Assembly: GCA_017624285.1 (NCBI GenBank)
Contig: JAGANI010000009.1
Location: 1 to 64,000 of the forward strand
From: Clostridia bacterium
Lineage (GTDB): Bacteria > Bacillota > Clostridia > Christensenellales > Borkfalkiaceae
DNA: 64,000 nucleotides
Reading direction: 5' to 3'
The translations under genes were made by a program, and so were the position numbers. The notes beneath the pieces are model-generated. The model did no database searches. It worked only from the letters and a program-made list of their open reading frames with translations, and had not been told where the DNA came from. Positions 44,096-54,160 of the stretch are shown here, piece by piece (position 1 is the stretch's first letter; every line of letters starts with the position of its first letter).

Positions 44096-46039
44096 ATGTT
44101 CGCTATTACACTTAAAGACGGTTCTAAGGTGGAGTACGATAGCCCAATTAAAGCGTCTGAGATTATTAAAAATATTTCAGAAGGTCTTTTAAGGGCAGCG
44201 GTAGCAGTTTCTGTTAATGGGGAACTTGTCGATACCTCAACCGTTATTGATAAGGATTGTGATTTTACAGTTATCACTTTAAAAGATGCCGAGGGGTTAA
44301 ACGTTTATCGTCATACCGTTTCACACGTGCTTGCGCAAGCAATTAAAGCCGTTTATCCAACCAGCAAGCTTGCAATCGGCCCGACTATCGAAAACGGTTT
44401 TTATTACGACGTGGAGTTTACTACCCCCATCGTTTTAGAAGACCTTAAAAAGATTGAAAAGGAAATGCAAGATATCATCAAAGCAGATTTTCCTATAGAA
44501 AGGTTTACTTTAACAAAAAAAGAAGCCGTTAAACTTATGAAGAACTTTTCCGAGCCGTATAAAGTTCAACTTATTGAAGAAATCCCTGATGGGGAAGAAA
44601 TTTCTTTCTATAAGCAAGGCAACTTTATCGATCTTTGCAGAGGGCCTCATCTTCCATCAACCGGCAAGATAAAGGCGTTTAAGCTCACCGCAATCACGGG
44701 CGCTTACTGGAAAGGCAAATCCGAAAACAAGATGCTTACCCGTATTTACGGTACGGCTTTCGAAAATAAAACGGCGTTAGAAGATTATCTTAAACGTTTA
44801 GAAGAAGCTAAGCAACGCGACCACAATAAGTTAGGTAGGGATTTAGAGTATTTTACTACCGTTGATGAAATCGGTCAAGGTTTACCTTGTATGTTGCCTA
44901 AAGGCGCAAAGGTTATACAAATCTTGCAACGTTTCGTTGAAGACGAGGAAGAAAAACGTGGTTATCAATTGACAATGACGCCACTTATGGCTAAGAGCGA
45001 TTTTTATAAAATTTCAGGCCATTGGGATCATTATAAAGAAGGTATGTTCGTCTTGGGCGACGAGAAGAAGGATAAAGAGGTTTTTGCACTTCGTCCGATG
45101 ACTTGTCCTTTCCAATTTCAATCATACTTAAATAGACCTAAAAGTTATAAAGATTTACCTGTTAGATTAAACGAAACTTCAACCCTATTTAGAAACGAAG
45201 ATAGTGGCGAAATGCACGGTTTAATCAGGGTAAGGCAGTTTACTATTTCGGAAGGGCATTTAGCTTGCCGTCCCGACCAGTTGGAAGAGGAATTTAAAGG
45301 TTGTTTAGATTTAGCAATCTTTATGTTAAAAGCAGTTGGTCTTGATGAGGACGTAACTTACAGATTTAGCAAGTGGGATAAAAACAACAAGAAAAAGTAC
45401 ATAGGTACTGTTAAAGAGTGGGAAGCCGTTCAATCCACTATGCGTACCATTTTAGACGATTTAGGTGTTAAGTATACTGAGTCTGATGGCGAAGCTGCTT
45501 TCTATGGACCTAAACTTGATATTCAAGTTAAAAACGTGCATGGCAAAGAAGATACTTTAATTACAATACAAATCGACTTCCAGTTGGCAAAAAGGTTCAA
45601 TATGGTTTATACCGATGCCGATGGCGAAAAGAAGTACCCCTACGTTATCCATAGGACTAGTATTGGTTGCTATCAAAGGACGCTCGCGCTTTTAATTGAA
45701 AAGTACGCTGGCGCGCTTCCGTTATGGCTTGCGCCAACGCAGGTTAAACTTTTAAGCGTTACCGATAGAACTGCCGATTACGCTAAATCCTTAGCAAAAG
45801 AACTTTCTGATTTAGGCATCAGGGCTGAAGTCGACGTTAGAAACGAAAAAATCGGCTACAAAATTAGAGAAGCGCAACTTTCAAAAGTTCCGTATATGTT
45901 TATTTTAGGCGATAAGGAGTTGGAAAACAACACTATCTCCGTAAGAAGCCGTTTCCAAGGTGATTTAGGCGTGTTATCTAAAGACGATATCTTTGCTAAA
46001 TTAGTTATGGAAGATAAAACTAAAAAGATATATAAATAG
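44096..46039 (+). CDS. thrS: threonyl-tRNA synthetase
   Basis: Charges tRNA-Thr. All domains are present: TGS (about 1-62), the second additional (editing) domain with HTVSHVLAQAIKAVYP (about 68-83), class II core with RPMTCPFQFQSY and the RNEDSGEMHGLIRVRQFT motif 2, and the anticodon-binding domain (about 545-647). Length 647. AAGGAG precedes the ATG by 6 bp. Transcription appears to pass through an attenuator-like hairpin in the leader. Confidence 0.97.
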   Translation: MFAITLKDGSKVEYDSPIKASEIIKNISEGLLRAAVAVSVNGELVDTSTVIDKDCDFTVITLKDAEGLNVYRHTVSHVLAQAIKAVYPTSKLAIGPTIENGFYYDVEFTTPIVLEDLKKIEKEMQDIIKADFPIERFTLTKKEAVKLMKNFSEPYKVQLIEEIPDGEEISFYKQGNFIDLCRGPHLPSTGKIKAFKLTAITGAYWKGKSENKMLTRIYGTAFENKTALEDYLKRLEEAKQRDHNKLGRDLEYFTTVDEIGQGLPCMLPKGAKVIQILQRFVEDEEEKRGYQLTMTPLMAKSDFYKISGHWDHYKEGMFVLGDEKKDKEVFALRPMTCPFQFQSYLNRPKSYKDLPVRLNETSTLFRNEDSGEMHGLIRVRQFTISEGHLACRPDQLEEEFKGCLDLAIFMLKAVGLDEDVTYRFSKWDKNNKKKYIGTVKEWEAVQSTMRTILDDLGVKYTESDGEAAFYGPKLDIQVKNVHGKEDTLITIQIDFQLAKRFNMVYTDADGEKKYPYVIHRTSIGCYQRTLALLIEKYAGALPLWLAPTQVKLLSVTDRTADYAKSLAKELSDLGIRAEVDVRNEKIGYKIREAQLSKVPYMFILGDKELENNTISVRSRFQGDLGVLSKDDIFAKLVMEDKTKKIYK

Positions 46040-46063
46040 TAATTAGTCCCCTAACGGGGTAAA

Positions 46064-46090
46064 AACACCGCTTTTTGCGGTGTTTTTTTA
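46064..46090 (+). terminator. intrinsic terminator of thrS
   Basis: AACACCGC/GCGGTGTT stem, loop T5, then T5. Confidence 0.9.
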
Positions 46091-46133
46091 TTACAAAAAA
46101 ACTAAAACTATCTTAAAAGTTAGTTTAGTTGAA

Positions 46134-46139
46134 TATAAT
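46134..46139 (+). promoter_or_regulatory. -10 box directly before the gene at 46148
   Basis: TATAAT ends 8 bases before the ATG. If used, the mRNA would start at or next to the start codon (leaderless). Confidence 0.4.
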
Positions 46140-46147
46140 ATAGGGAT

Positions 46148-47158
46148 ATGAAGTTTTTAAGGTTAATTTTTACGGCAATATTTATAAGCGTTTCGGTATT
46201 TGGAGTAATAATTTCTAGTAAAAAGCTGCAAAGCGACTTAGTTTTAATAGAGCGTAAAAGTGAAGTAAAAATACTTAATCTTTATCACGTAGATACCTTT
46301 CCAGGAGGTACGGGGTCACGGCAACAGTTTTTACTTAAAGTTGCTTACGGGTTCGAAAAAATTAATAGTGGTATTTTGGTTAACGTAGTAAATTTAACCG
46401 TTGATGGATATAAAGATAGGATAGATAAAGGAAAAGTCCCCGATATGGTATCTTTTGGGGTTGGCGTAAAGGTAGAAAATCAAGTTTGCTTTGATGCAAA
46501 TTTAACCTTTCCATCAGGCAATATAAATGGTAAAACTTTTTCTATTCCTTGGGCAAGGGGCGGGTACTTTATTTTTGATAAAAATATAAAATCAGAGGGT
46601 ACGTTACCCACTGTTTATGATAATTTAATAATATCTTTAAGCAACTATACGTCTCCGTTTACCCCTTTGGTATTATCGGATATTAAAGCAAATACTTTCT
46701 CTTTACTAGAAGATAAGCTTGCTTACGTAGAATTTCTACAAAAAGACAATGCAGTTTTAGTAGGCACGCAAAGGGATTTATTTAGGCTTTATAAAAGTGG
46801 TGTAGAGTTTGGTATTATTCCATTAAAATTGTATTCTGATTTATACCAGTATATTTGTATTACGTCAACTGATAAAGCTAACGTCGAGCTTTCCGTCGCT
46901 TTTATAAATTATTTGGTTAGTGAAGATGTCCAAAAAAAATTAACAAGTATTGCGATGTTCTCTCCTTATTTTGATAACGTTTATCTTGAAGATTATTATC
47001 ATTTAGCAGAAACCGCCTTTCCAGATACCACTTTATATGTAAATATTGGTGATGATTACGCTATTTTTAAAGATTTATCACAAAAAGCGTTTATTATGGG
47101 CGGTCAAGATAAATTTAAAATTAAAAACTCGTTGATTAGTCTTGAAAAATTTCATTAA
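46148..47158 (+). CDS. orphan solute-binding-protein-like secreted or anchored protein
   Basis: 336 residues. Residues 1-22 form a signal peptide or anchor (KFLRLIFTAIFISVSVFGVIIS), without a lipobox cysteine. The rest resembles periplasmic-binding-protein folds used by ABC importers: LYHVDTFPGGTGSRQQFLLKVAYGFEK, PDMVSFG and a C-terminal INYLVSEDVQKKLTSIAMFSP typical of group 1 binding proteins. No permease or ATPase gene is nearby, so it may be a sensor, or part of a transporter encoded elsewhere. No ribosome site is evident. Confidence 0.6.
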   Translation: MKFLRLIFTAIFISVSVFGVIISSKKLQSDLVLIERKSEVKILNLYHVDTFPGGTGSRQQFLLKVAYGFEKINSGILVNVVNLTVDGYKDRIDKGKVPDMVSFGVGVKVENQVCFDANLTFPSGNINGKTFSIPWARGGYFIFDKNIKSEGTLPTVYDNLIISLSNYTSPFTPLVLSDIKANTFSLLEDKLAYVEFLQKDNAVLVGTQRDLFRLYKSGVEFGIIPLKLYSDLYQYICITSTDKANVELSVAFINYLVSEDVQKKLTSIAMFSPYFDNVYLEDYYHLAETAFPDTTLYVNIGDDYAIFKDLSQKAFIMGGQDKFKIKNSLISLEKFH

Positions 47159-47187
47159 TTATAGTAAAATATATAGGAGTATTAATA

Positions 47188-48099
47188 GTGAGTGATTTTT
47201 CCCGCTTTGCATCGGTTTTATTAAACGTACCCGCTAGGGATTTTACAACCTATCGCGTTGGTGGTCAGGCAGATTGTATCGTTTCCCCGTATTCGGAAGA
47301 AGATTTTTTATCAGTACTTAAAATTTTTTATTATAATAATACCCCTTATCGCACTATTGGTAAAGGCAGTAAATTATTAGTTTCCGATAAAGGCGTTCGC
47401 GGTGTGTTACTTTCAACAAAAAATTTATCAAGCGTGGTAGTCGATGGTAATACTTTATATGCCTTAGCAGGTGCTTCCGTTGGTAAAATTTTATCAGCAT
47501 CAGTACAAAACGGATTATCTGGGTTAGAGTTTTTAGCAGGCATACCTGCATCACTTGGTGGACTTATATGCCTTAACGGGGGCGCGTTTTCACATACGAT
47601 TTCGGATAACTTAGCGTCTTTATCTGTTTTTAGCAACGGTCAACTTCGTCAGTTTGTGCCTAATAAAAATAGTTTTGGTTATCGTACGTCCCCTATAAAA
47701 AATACCGATACTGTAATTTCGGCTAGTTTTAAACTTACTAAAACCAGTCCAAAAATCGTTTCAGATAATATCAAAAATTATTTAATTAAACGCTTATCGC
47801 AACCAAAAGGCAATTCTTGCGGTAGCGTTTTTAAAAACCCAGACGGTTGTTTTGCTGGGGAGATTATCGATAGGTGCAACTTAAAAGGCAAGTGTATCGG
47901 CGGGGCAAGGGTTTCAGATAAACACGCCAACTTTATTATTGCTGACGCAAGCGCTACGGCAACGTCGGTATACGAGCTTATTCGCTTTATTAAAACTACC
48001 GTTAAAGATAAGTTTAATATTTCTTTAGAAGAAGAAGTTATTTTTTTAGGAGATTTTGATGATTCTTACAGCAGATTATCACACCCATACGATTTATAG
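47188..48099 (+). CDS. murB: UDP-N-acetylenolpyruvoylglucosamine reductase MurB
   Basis: Second committed step of peptidoglycan precursor synthesis, FAD and NADPH dependent. GTG start with AGGAG upstream. The FAD domain has YRTIGKGSKLLVSD and GLSGLEFLAGIPASLGGLICLNGGAF. The type II active site is present as YRTSP and NSCGSVFKNP, with Ser as general acid. The 303-residue frame runs 41 bp into the following PHP gene; the last 13 residues are beyond the usual family end (EEEVIFLG). Heads the murB-PHP-whiA-dnaE run. Confidence 0.95.
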   Translation: MSDFSRFASVLLNVPARDFTTYRVGGQADCIVSPYSEEDFLSVLKIFYYNNTPYRTIGKGSKLLVSDKGVRGVLLSTKNLSSVVVDGNTLYALAGASVGKILSASVQNGLSGLEFLAGIPASLGGLICLNGGAFSHTISDNLASLSVFSNGQLRQFVPNKNSFGYRTSPIKNTDTVISASFKLTKTSPKIVSDNIKNYLIKRLSQPKGNSCGSVFKNPDGCFAGEIIDRCNLKGKCIGGARVSDKHANFIIADASATATSVYELIRFIKTTVKDKFNISLEEEVIFLGDFDDSYSRLSHPYDL

Positions 48100-48841
48100 C
48101 CACGGCAAAGGTACGGTTAGCGATAACGCTAAACAGGCAAAAAACGTTGGGTTAACTGAATTAGGTATAACCGACCACGGGTTTTCACACCCGGCGTTTG
48201 GGCTAAAAAAACGTAACGTTGATAAGCTTTCTAACGATTGTTTCCTTGCTAGTAAAGAATACGGCGTTAAAGTTTTAAGGGGCATAGAGTCAAATATAAT
48301 TTCCGATAAAGGCTTATGCGATTTACCCACTAAACTTTATGACGATTTTGATATTTTTTTAGCAGGTATACACAAGTTTGTTGTATATAGGGGTGGTAAT
48401 TTTTTCAACCTGTTTTTACCTAATTTTACAACCGATTTATTTAATGTTAAACCTGTAAAATGGGTGGTTAAAGAAACCACTAAGGCATATATAAACACAA
48501 TTAAAAATAGCCCGATAGACGTGTTAACACACTTAAACTTTTGCTGTTTTTCCGACGCTAAGGAAGTTGCAAAAGCTTGCGCGGATTACGGCGTTTATTT
48601 AGAGTTAAATGCTAAAAAGACCCATTTATCCGATAAAGATATCGACGACGTTTTAAGTACGGACGTTAAATTTATTATTAGTTCAGATGCGCACACTCCG
48701 TCAAGGGTTGGGGAAGTATCTTTAGTACAAAAATTAATTTTAGATAAATCTTTTCCGCTTGATAGGATTCAAAATATCGACGGCAAAACACCTTCTTTTA
48801 GGTTCAAAGCTTTTAAGGAAGGCGTTACTTCAAACTATTAA
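48059..48841 (+). CDS. PHP-domain phosphoesterase, YcdX-like
   Basis: 260 residues with the four PHP motifs: DYHTHTIYS near the N-terminus, ITDHGFSHP, a central G-x-E (RGIESNI) and SSDAHTPSRVG near the C-terminus, together binding a trinuclear metal site. Likely a phosphoesterase acting on a small phosphate ester or sugar. The ATG at 48059 lies within the murB coding frame with GGAG 6 bp upstream. In clostridial genomes such a gene often sits between murB and rapZ. Confidence 0.85.
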   Translation: MILTADYHTHTIYSHGKGTVSDNAKQAKNVGLTELGITDHGFSHPAFGLKKRNVDKLSNDCFLASKEYGVKVLRGIESNIISDKGLCDLPTKLYDDFDIFLAGIHKFVVYRGGNFFNLFLPNFTTDLFNVKPVKWVVKETTKAYINTIKNSPIDVLTHLNFCCFSDAKEVAKACADYGVYLELNAKKTHLSDKDIDDVLSTDVKFIISSDAHTPSRVGEVSLVQKLILDKSFPLDRIQNIDGKTPSFRFKAFKEGVTSNY

Positions 48842-48865
48842 CGTAAAAAATTTTTAGGTACGTAT

Positions 48866-49810
48866 ATGAATTTTTCTGCAAAAATTAAAAAAGAAATCAT
48901 AGATAAAGGCGTAAACCACCCTTGCTGTAAAAAGGCTTTTTTAGCAGGGTTTATTCGTTCGACGGGTAGCATTATTAAGGTTGGCAATAGTTATGGGTTT
49001 GAGTGTTCTACCGATATCGAGCCTGCTTTGGGTTATGCGGTTAGGCTTTTTAAGGAGCAATACTCCTACGTATCGGGTGAAACTTACGTCTACCCCGATA
49101 GGTTAAACAAAAAAGATAGATTTTCTTTAGAGTGCGTGGGGGAAGACGCCGTTTCAATATTATTCGATCTAGGTATTTTGGCTTACGACGATACTGGTGA
49201 TTTTGAGCTAAGACTTAAAAGTAATAAAGAACTTTTAGATAAAGAGTGCTGTATTAAGGCGTTTATTAAAGGTATGTTTATAGGGTCTGGGCATTGTACG
49301 TTGCCCGATCCTGATACTTCAACGGGGTATCATTTAGAAGTAGTCTTTACGCATAAAGTACCCGCATCAGATTTTGCAGGGTATTTGGCAAGGTTTGGCA
49401 TTTTTGCAAAAACCATAACGCGTCGTAAAAGTACTGTTGTTTATATAAAAAGTGCGGAAGAAATTTCAGACTTTTTAGCGTTAGTAAACGCGCCTAAAGC
49501 GGTTTTAAAAATAACCGATACCGTTGTCGAAAAGCAACTTAAAAACAACATCAATCGCCAAAAAAATTGCGATATTGCCAACGTAACTAAGCAAGTTTTG
49601 GCGTACGAAAAGCATCTGGATGCAATACGCCTAATAGAACAAACTATCGGCTTAAACGAACTCCCTGAAGAGGTTTATAAAACGGCAATCGCCCGTAAGG
49701 AAAACCCCGATGACACTTTAAGCGAACTTGCTGAAAAACTTCAGGTTACAAAAAGCTGTTTAAACCACAGGCTTCGTAAAATATTAGCTATTGCAGAAGA
49801 ATTAAAGTAA
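48866..49810 (+). CDS. whiA: WhiA, DNA-binding regulator of sporulation/cell division
   Basis: 314 residues: N-terminal degenerate LAGLIDADG homing-endonuclease-like domain (CCKKAFLAGFIRSTGSI, CIKAFIKGMFIGSGHC) and a C-terminal HTH with ADNPDDTLSELAEKLQV-like sequence (KENPDDTLSELAEKLQVTKSCLNHRLRK). WhiA is widespread in Gram-positive bacteria and affects division and chromosome organisation. The rapZ and yvcK genes that normally precede it in Bacillota are absent here. Confidence 0.95.
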   Translation: MNFSAKIKKEIIDKGVNHPCCKKAFLAGFIRSTGSIIKVGNSYGFECSTDIEPALGYAVRLFKEQYSYVSGETYVYPDRLNKKDRFSLECVGEDAVSILFDLGILAYDDTGDFELRLKSNKELLDKECCIKAFIKGMFIGSGHCTLPDPDTSTGYHLEVVFTHKVPASDFAGYLARFGIFAKTITRRKSTVVYIKSAEEISDFLALVNAPKAVLKITDTVVEKQLKNNINRQKNCDIANVTKQVLAYEKHLDAIRLIEQTIGLNELPEEVYKTAIARKENPDDTLSELAEKLQVTKSCLNHRLRKILAIAEELK

Positions 49811-49862
49811 TTTAAACACGTACCCCGTTTGTGGGTATATAAGGATATTCAAAGGAAAAACT

Positions 49863-52800
49863 ATGTCGGATTTTGTACACTTACATCTTCATACCGAATA
49901 CAGTTTATTAGACGGTGCAACCCGTATAGACAAGTTATTTAAAGCTTGTAAGGATAAGGGTATGGACACCGTTGCCATTACCGACCACGGAAATATGTTC
50001 GGTACGCTTTACTTTGCTGAAGAAGCCAAAAAAGCAGGTATTAAATACATTATCGGGTGCGAAATGTATCTTTGCGACGATTACACCGTAAAGCAAGGTA
50101 AACCAAACTACGACCACTTAATTTTACTTTGTAAAAATAAGGAAGGTTATAAAAATTTAATCAAGTTAGATTCAATCGCTTACGTAGATGGTTTTCACTA
50201 TAAACCTAGGGTAGATTATAAAACCCTTGCTAAGCATAGCGAGGGCTTAATATGTTTATCCGCTTGTTTAGCAGGTAGGGTTGCAAAAAGACTTTTGCAA
50301 AACGATTACGAGGGCGCTAAAGAAACTGCTTTGATGCTACAAGGTATTTTTAAAGACGATTTTTATCTTGAAATCCAAGACCAAGATATCATCGACCAAA
50401 AGCGTATCAATCCCGAACTTATTCGTTTAAGTAAGGAAACAGGCATACCTTTAGTTGCCACTAACGACGTTCACTATTTAGAGCGCGATGATGCCGAAAT
50501 GCAAGACGTCGTTATGTGCATCAGTATGAAAACCACTATAGACGACCCTAATAGGCTTCGTATGGAAACTAGCGAAAACTACCTTAAATCTCCAGAGGAA
50601 ATGAAGGAGGTTTTTTCCTACTTGCCTGAAGCGATTGAAAACACTGTGAAAATTGCAGATAAGGTAACGGAAGAGGTTTTTGCATTGACCAAAAAGGGTG
50701 ATCCTATCAGGGATAACTCTTTAATACCAAAATACGTACCCGACGATGGTTCAACCCCGTACGACTATTTAAAACGTTTGGGTGAAGAAGGCTTAAAGCG
50801 TAGATACAAAGTAATTACCCAAGAAATACGTGATAGATTTGATTACGAGTTCGACGTAATTAGCTCGATGGGCTTTTGCGACTATTATCTTATCGTGTGG
50901 GATTTTATCAACTATGCGCGTAGTGTAGATATCCCCGTAGGCGCAGGGCGTGGTTCGGGCGTAGGTAGTATAGTTGCTTACGCTATCGGTATTACCGACG
51001 TAGAGCCTTTGCAGTATAACTTAATTTTTGAAAGATTTTTAAATCGTGAGCGTGTCAGTATGCCCGACTTCGACGTAGATATTTCCGATGCAAGACGTGG
51101 TGAAGTTGTTGAATACGTTCGTAATAAATACGGTTCGGAAAGGGTAGCGCAAATCGTAACCTTTGGTACGCTTGCATCCAAAGCGGCTATTAAGGACGTT
51201 GCAAGGGTGTATAAGATACCTTACGCCGATTCCGATAAAATGACTAAGCTTATGGACGGTAAGTCTACAATTAGGCAATCTTTGGGGTTGGATTTAGCCA
51301 AAGACGGCGTTAACGTAGGTGTGCCAGAACTTATCGAGCTTTATAATTCCGATCCCACCTTAAAAAAGATTATGGATATGGCAATCAAGGTGGAAGGTTT
51401 GCCACGTAACACCTCTATGCATGCTGCGGGCGTTGTTATTTGTGAAAAACCTATTATGGAAAACGTTCCCCTGCAGCGTAACGGTGATGATATAACCACG
51501 CAATTTGATATGATAGAAGTCGAAGCGTTAGGTATGCTTAAGATGGACTTTTTGGGTTTACGTACCTTAACCGACGTGCAGATGGCGTGTAAATACGTAA
51601 AGGAAGATTTTGGTATAGATTTAGACTTCCACGAAATCGGTTATGAAGACGCCGGTGCTTACGACTTAATCGGTTCGGGTGAAACCGACGCTGTGTTCCA
51701 ACTTGAAAGTCCCGGTATGAAAAAGTTTATGAGGGAACTTAAACCGACCACGTTTGAAGATATCATCGCAGGTATATCGTTGTATCGTCCGGGGCCGATG
51801 GATTCTATCCCACAATATATTAAAAACAAACATAATCCCGAATCCGTTACGTACGAACACGCTTTAATGGAGCCTATACTTAAAAACAGTTACGGCGTAC
51901 TTGTTTATCAAGAACAAGTTATGCAAATTTGTCAAAGTTTAGGTGGGTTCTCGCTCGGCCACGCCGACGTCGTTAGAAAAGCGATGGGTAAAAAGAAGGT
52001 CGAGATTATGGAGCAACAAAAGGAAATTTTCGTTTACGGTGGTATTAACGATGCAACTGGTTTACCAGTAGACGGCGCTATCAAAAGGGGTGTGCCTGAA
52101 AATATTGCCATCAAAATTTACGACGATATGAAACCATTTGCAAGATATGCTTTTAACAAGTCGCACGCTGCCGCATATGCGGTATTAGCGTACCAAACGG
52201 CATATTTAAAAAAGTATTATCCCAACCAATTTTTAACTTCAATCTTAAACAACCGCATTGATAAGAGTGAAGAAATTCGTAAATACTTAACCTATCTTAA
52301 ATCAATCGGCACGCCCGTGCTTCAACCTGATATTAATTTATCGGACGAGTTTTATAAAACCGAGGGGGACGGTATCCGTATCGGTTTAGTGTCGCTTAAA
52401 AACATAGGTTATAACGTTATCGAGCTTATCGTTAAAGAGCGTAGGGAAAACGGCAAGTATGCTTCGTTTGAAGATTTTATTTCACGCTGCGCGGATTTTG
52501 GCATGAATAAGCGCATGATTGAAAATTTAATCTACGCAGGCGCTTTTGATTGCTTTAACAGACCCCGTTCCCAGCTTATTGCGGTTTACGCAGGCTTTTT
52601 AGATAAGGTAATTGAGGCAAATAAACGTAAAAACAGCGCGCAACTTTCGCTTTTTGGCACAGTTATTAAAGAAGATAATTTCTTAAAAATCGATTATCCA
52701 GATATAGTGGAGTACGACTCTAAATTTAAACTTCAAAAGGAAAAGGAAGTCGTAGGCGTATATATTACGGGACATCCGTTATCAGATTTTAAAAAGCAAT

Positions 52801-53390
52801 TTGAAGGCTACACTTTTACCACAAGGCTTTTAGACTATTACGACGAGGATGAGGACGGCAACAAAACTTTTACCGAACTTAAAGAGGGCGACAGGGTTAA
52901 GTTTGGTGGTATTATTACCGCAAAAGATAAAATCGTTACACGTAGCAATACAACTATGGGCTTTATCACGGTTGAAGATCTTTACGGCCCTATAGAGTGT
53001 ACGTTATTTCCAAGAGTGTATGAAGAAGTTAAGTCTTTCGCTATAGAAGATACTATTGTGGAAATTTCAGGTCGTATACACATAAAGGATAATTCTGTAA
53101 CTATAAATGCCGATAAGGTTTCTGAAATGGAAGCTAACGTGACGGAAGTTCAAACTTCTAACGAGCAGGAGATTTTAGGTATTATTATCGATAAGGCTGT
53201 TAAAAATCAAGACGAGATTATTGATATTTTAGAAAGTTACCCTGGCGATATCCCCGTTATTATAAGCAAAAACGGTCAAAAGTTTAACTTAAAGGGTGTT
53301 AAAGTTCGCCATTGTGAGGGGCTTATAACCGAACTGCTTGGCTATCTACCCGAAAAAGACATTATCTTTTTTTTAAGAAAGTCTCACTAG
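49863..53390 (+). CDS. dnaE: DNA polymerase III alpha subunit, DnaE type
   Basis: 1175 residues. N-terminal PHP domain (HLHTEYSLLDGATRI), polymerase catalytic Asp residues in MPDFDVDISD near 402, GAGRGSGVGSIVAYA, the fingers and tau/beta-binding regions, and a C-terminal OB fold (about 985-1060; VKFGGIITAKDKI..). This is the DnaE1-like arrangement used by lineages that may also carry PolC. It is probably co-expressed with whiA, 52 bp upstream, and ends in a terminator. Confidence 0.97.
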   Translation: MSDFVHLHLHTEYSLLDGATRIDKLFKACKDKGMDTVAITDHGNMFGTLYFAEEAKKAGIKYIIGCEMYLCDDYTVKQGKPNYDHLILLCKNKEGYKNLIKLDSIAYVDGFHYKPRVDYKTLAKHSEGLICLSACLAGRVAKRLLQNDYEGAKETALMLQGIFKDDFYLEIQDQDIIDQKRINPELIRLSKETGIPLVATNDVHYLERDDAEMQDVVMCISMKTTIDDPNRLRMETSENYLKSPEEMKEVFSYLPEAIENTVKIADKVTEEVFALTKKGDPIRDNSLIPKYVPDDGSTPYDYLKRLGEEGLKRRYKVITQEIRDRFDYEFDVISSMGFCDYYLIVWDFINYARSVDIPVGAGRGSGVGSIVAYAIGITDVEPLQYNLIFERFLNRERVSMPDFDVDISDARRGEVVEYVRNKYGSERVAQIVTFGTLASKAAIKDVARVYKIPYADSDKMTKLMDGKSTIRQSLGLDLAKDGVNVGVPELIELYNSDPTLKKIMDMAIKVEGLPRNTSMHAAGVVICEKPIMENVPLQRNGDDITTQFDMIEVEALGMLKMDFLGLRTLTDVQMACKYVKEDFGIDLDFHEIGYEDAGAYDLIGSGETDAVFQLESPGMKKFMRELKPTTFEDIIAGISLYRPGPMDSIPQYIKNKHNPESVTYEHALMEPILKNSYGVLVYQEQVMQICQSLGGFSLGHADVVRKAMGKKKVEIMEQQKEIFVYGGINDATGLPVDGAIKRGVPENIAIKIYDDMKPFARYAFNKSHAAAYAVLAYQTAYLKKYYPNQFLTSILNNRIDKSEEIRKYLTYLKSIGTPVLQPDINLSDEFYKTEGDGIRIGLVSLKNIGYNVIELIVKERRENGKYASFEDFISRCADFGMNKRMIENLIYAGAFDCFNRPRSQLIAVYAGFLDKVIEANKRKNSAQLSLFGTVIKEDNFLKIDYPDIVEYDSKFKLQKEKEVVGVYITGHPLSDFKKQFEGYTFTTRLLDYYDEDEDGNKTFTELKEGDRVKFGGIITAKDKIVTRSNTTMGFITVEDLYGPIECTLFPRVYEEVKSFAIEDTIVEISGRIHIKDNSVTINADKVSEMEANVTEVQTSNEQEILGIIIDKAVKNQDEIIDILESYPGDIPVIISKNGQKFNLKGVKVRHCEGLITELLGYLPEKDIIFFLRKSH

Positions 53391-53405
53391 TAAAATAAAT
53401 TTAAA

Positions 53406-53432
53406 AGGCTGGCAAAATACCAGCCTTTTTTG
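53406..53432 (+). terminator. intrinsic terminator of dnaE
   Basis: AGGCTGG/CCAGCCT stem, loop CAAAATA, then T tract. Confidence 0.9.
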
Positions 53433-53528
53433 TATAACAAAAGATTTTTATATAAATAAAACAATCGTTTGCAAAATGGGTTATTTGGTGCTATAATTTT
53501 ACCCAGAGTGTTTTTTTAGGAGAATACA

Positions 53529-54104
53529 ATGTTATATATTTTAGCGCTAATAACAAGTTTTATTGCTATGGTCTGCGCTTGTAGTTCCTATTTTGTCAAA
53601 AAGAAGGAATTATATTTATTTTTACAATTTATCTGTATAATATTTTTAATATCATCGCAGTTTTTATCGCTACAGTATTTTTCGGCAGTAGGTTTAGTTA
53701 TAGCGCTTGCGCGTACGGTTACTTTTTATGCGTACGAAAAAAAGGGGGTCGTAGCCCCAATTTTTTGGTCATTTGTTTTTGCAGGGTTATCAATAGCAAG
53801 TTATTTTATTATAGATTTATGGATACTAAAAGATGCAAGACTTGTTGATGTTTTATGTTTAGTTGGGTTTATATGCTATGCGTTTGTGTTTAGGATTAGG
53901 GACTTAAAGTCTGTAAGGTTTGGTATGATTTTGCCCACTTTCTTATCAGTTACTTACTTTATTATTACAAAAGCGCCGATATTTACCATTTTATCGTATT
54001 CGTTTGAATTTTGCGCTAATATAACCTCAATCTTTAAATATCACGTTTTTAAGCATAAGCAAATAGAAAGCGATATAAGTAATATAAAAATCAAAGAGAA
54101 TTAA
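53529..54104 (+). CDS. YgjV-like inner membrane protein
   Basis: 191 residues and about six membrane helices with small loops, resembling the Imp-YgjV family (ACSSYFVKKKELYLFLQF and FLSLQYFSAVGLVIALARTVTFYAYEKK). The function of the family is unknown. It has its own likely promoter (TTTGCA, 18 bp, TATAAT at 53492) and a bidirectional terminator downstream. Confidence 0.65.
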   Translation: MLYILALITSFIAMVCACSSYFVKKKELYLFLQFICIIFLISSQFLSLQYFSAVGLVIALARTVTFYAYEKKGVVAPIFWSFVFAGLSIASYFIIDLWILKDARLVDVLCLVGFICYAFVFRIRDLKSVRFGMILPTFLSVTYFIITKAPIFTILSYSFEFCANITSIFKYHVFKHKQIESDISNIKIKEN

Positions 54105-54117
54105 TTTTAAGCAAATT

Positions 54118-54152
54118 AAAAGCGTGCCTAGTTATTAGGCACGCTTTTTTAT
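54118..54152. terminator. bidirectional intrinsic terminator
   Basis: AAAGCGTGCCTA/TAGGCACGCTTT stem with GTTAT loop and T runs, between converging genes. Confidence 0.9.
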
Positions 54153-54160
54153 TTTTTTGG

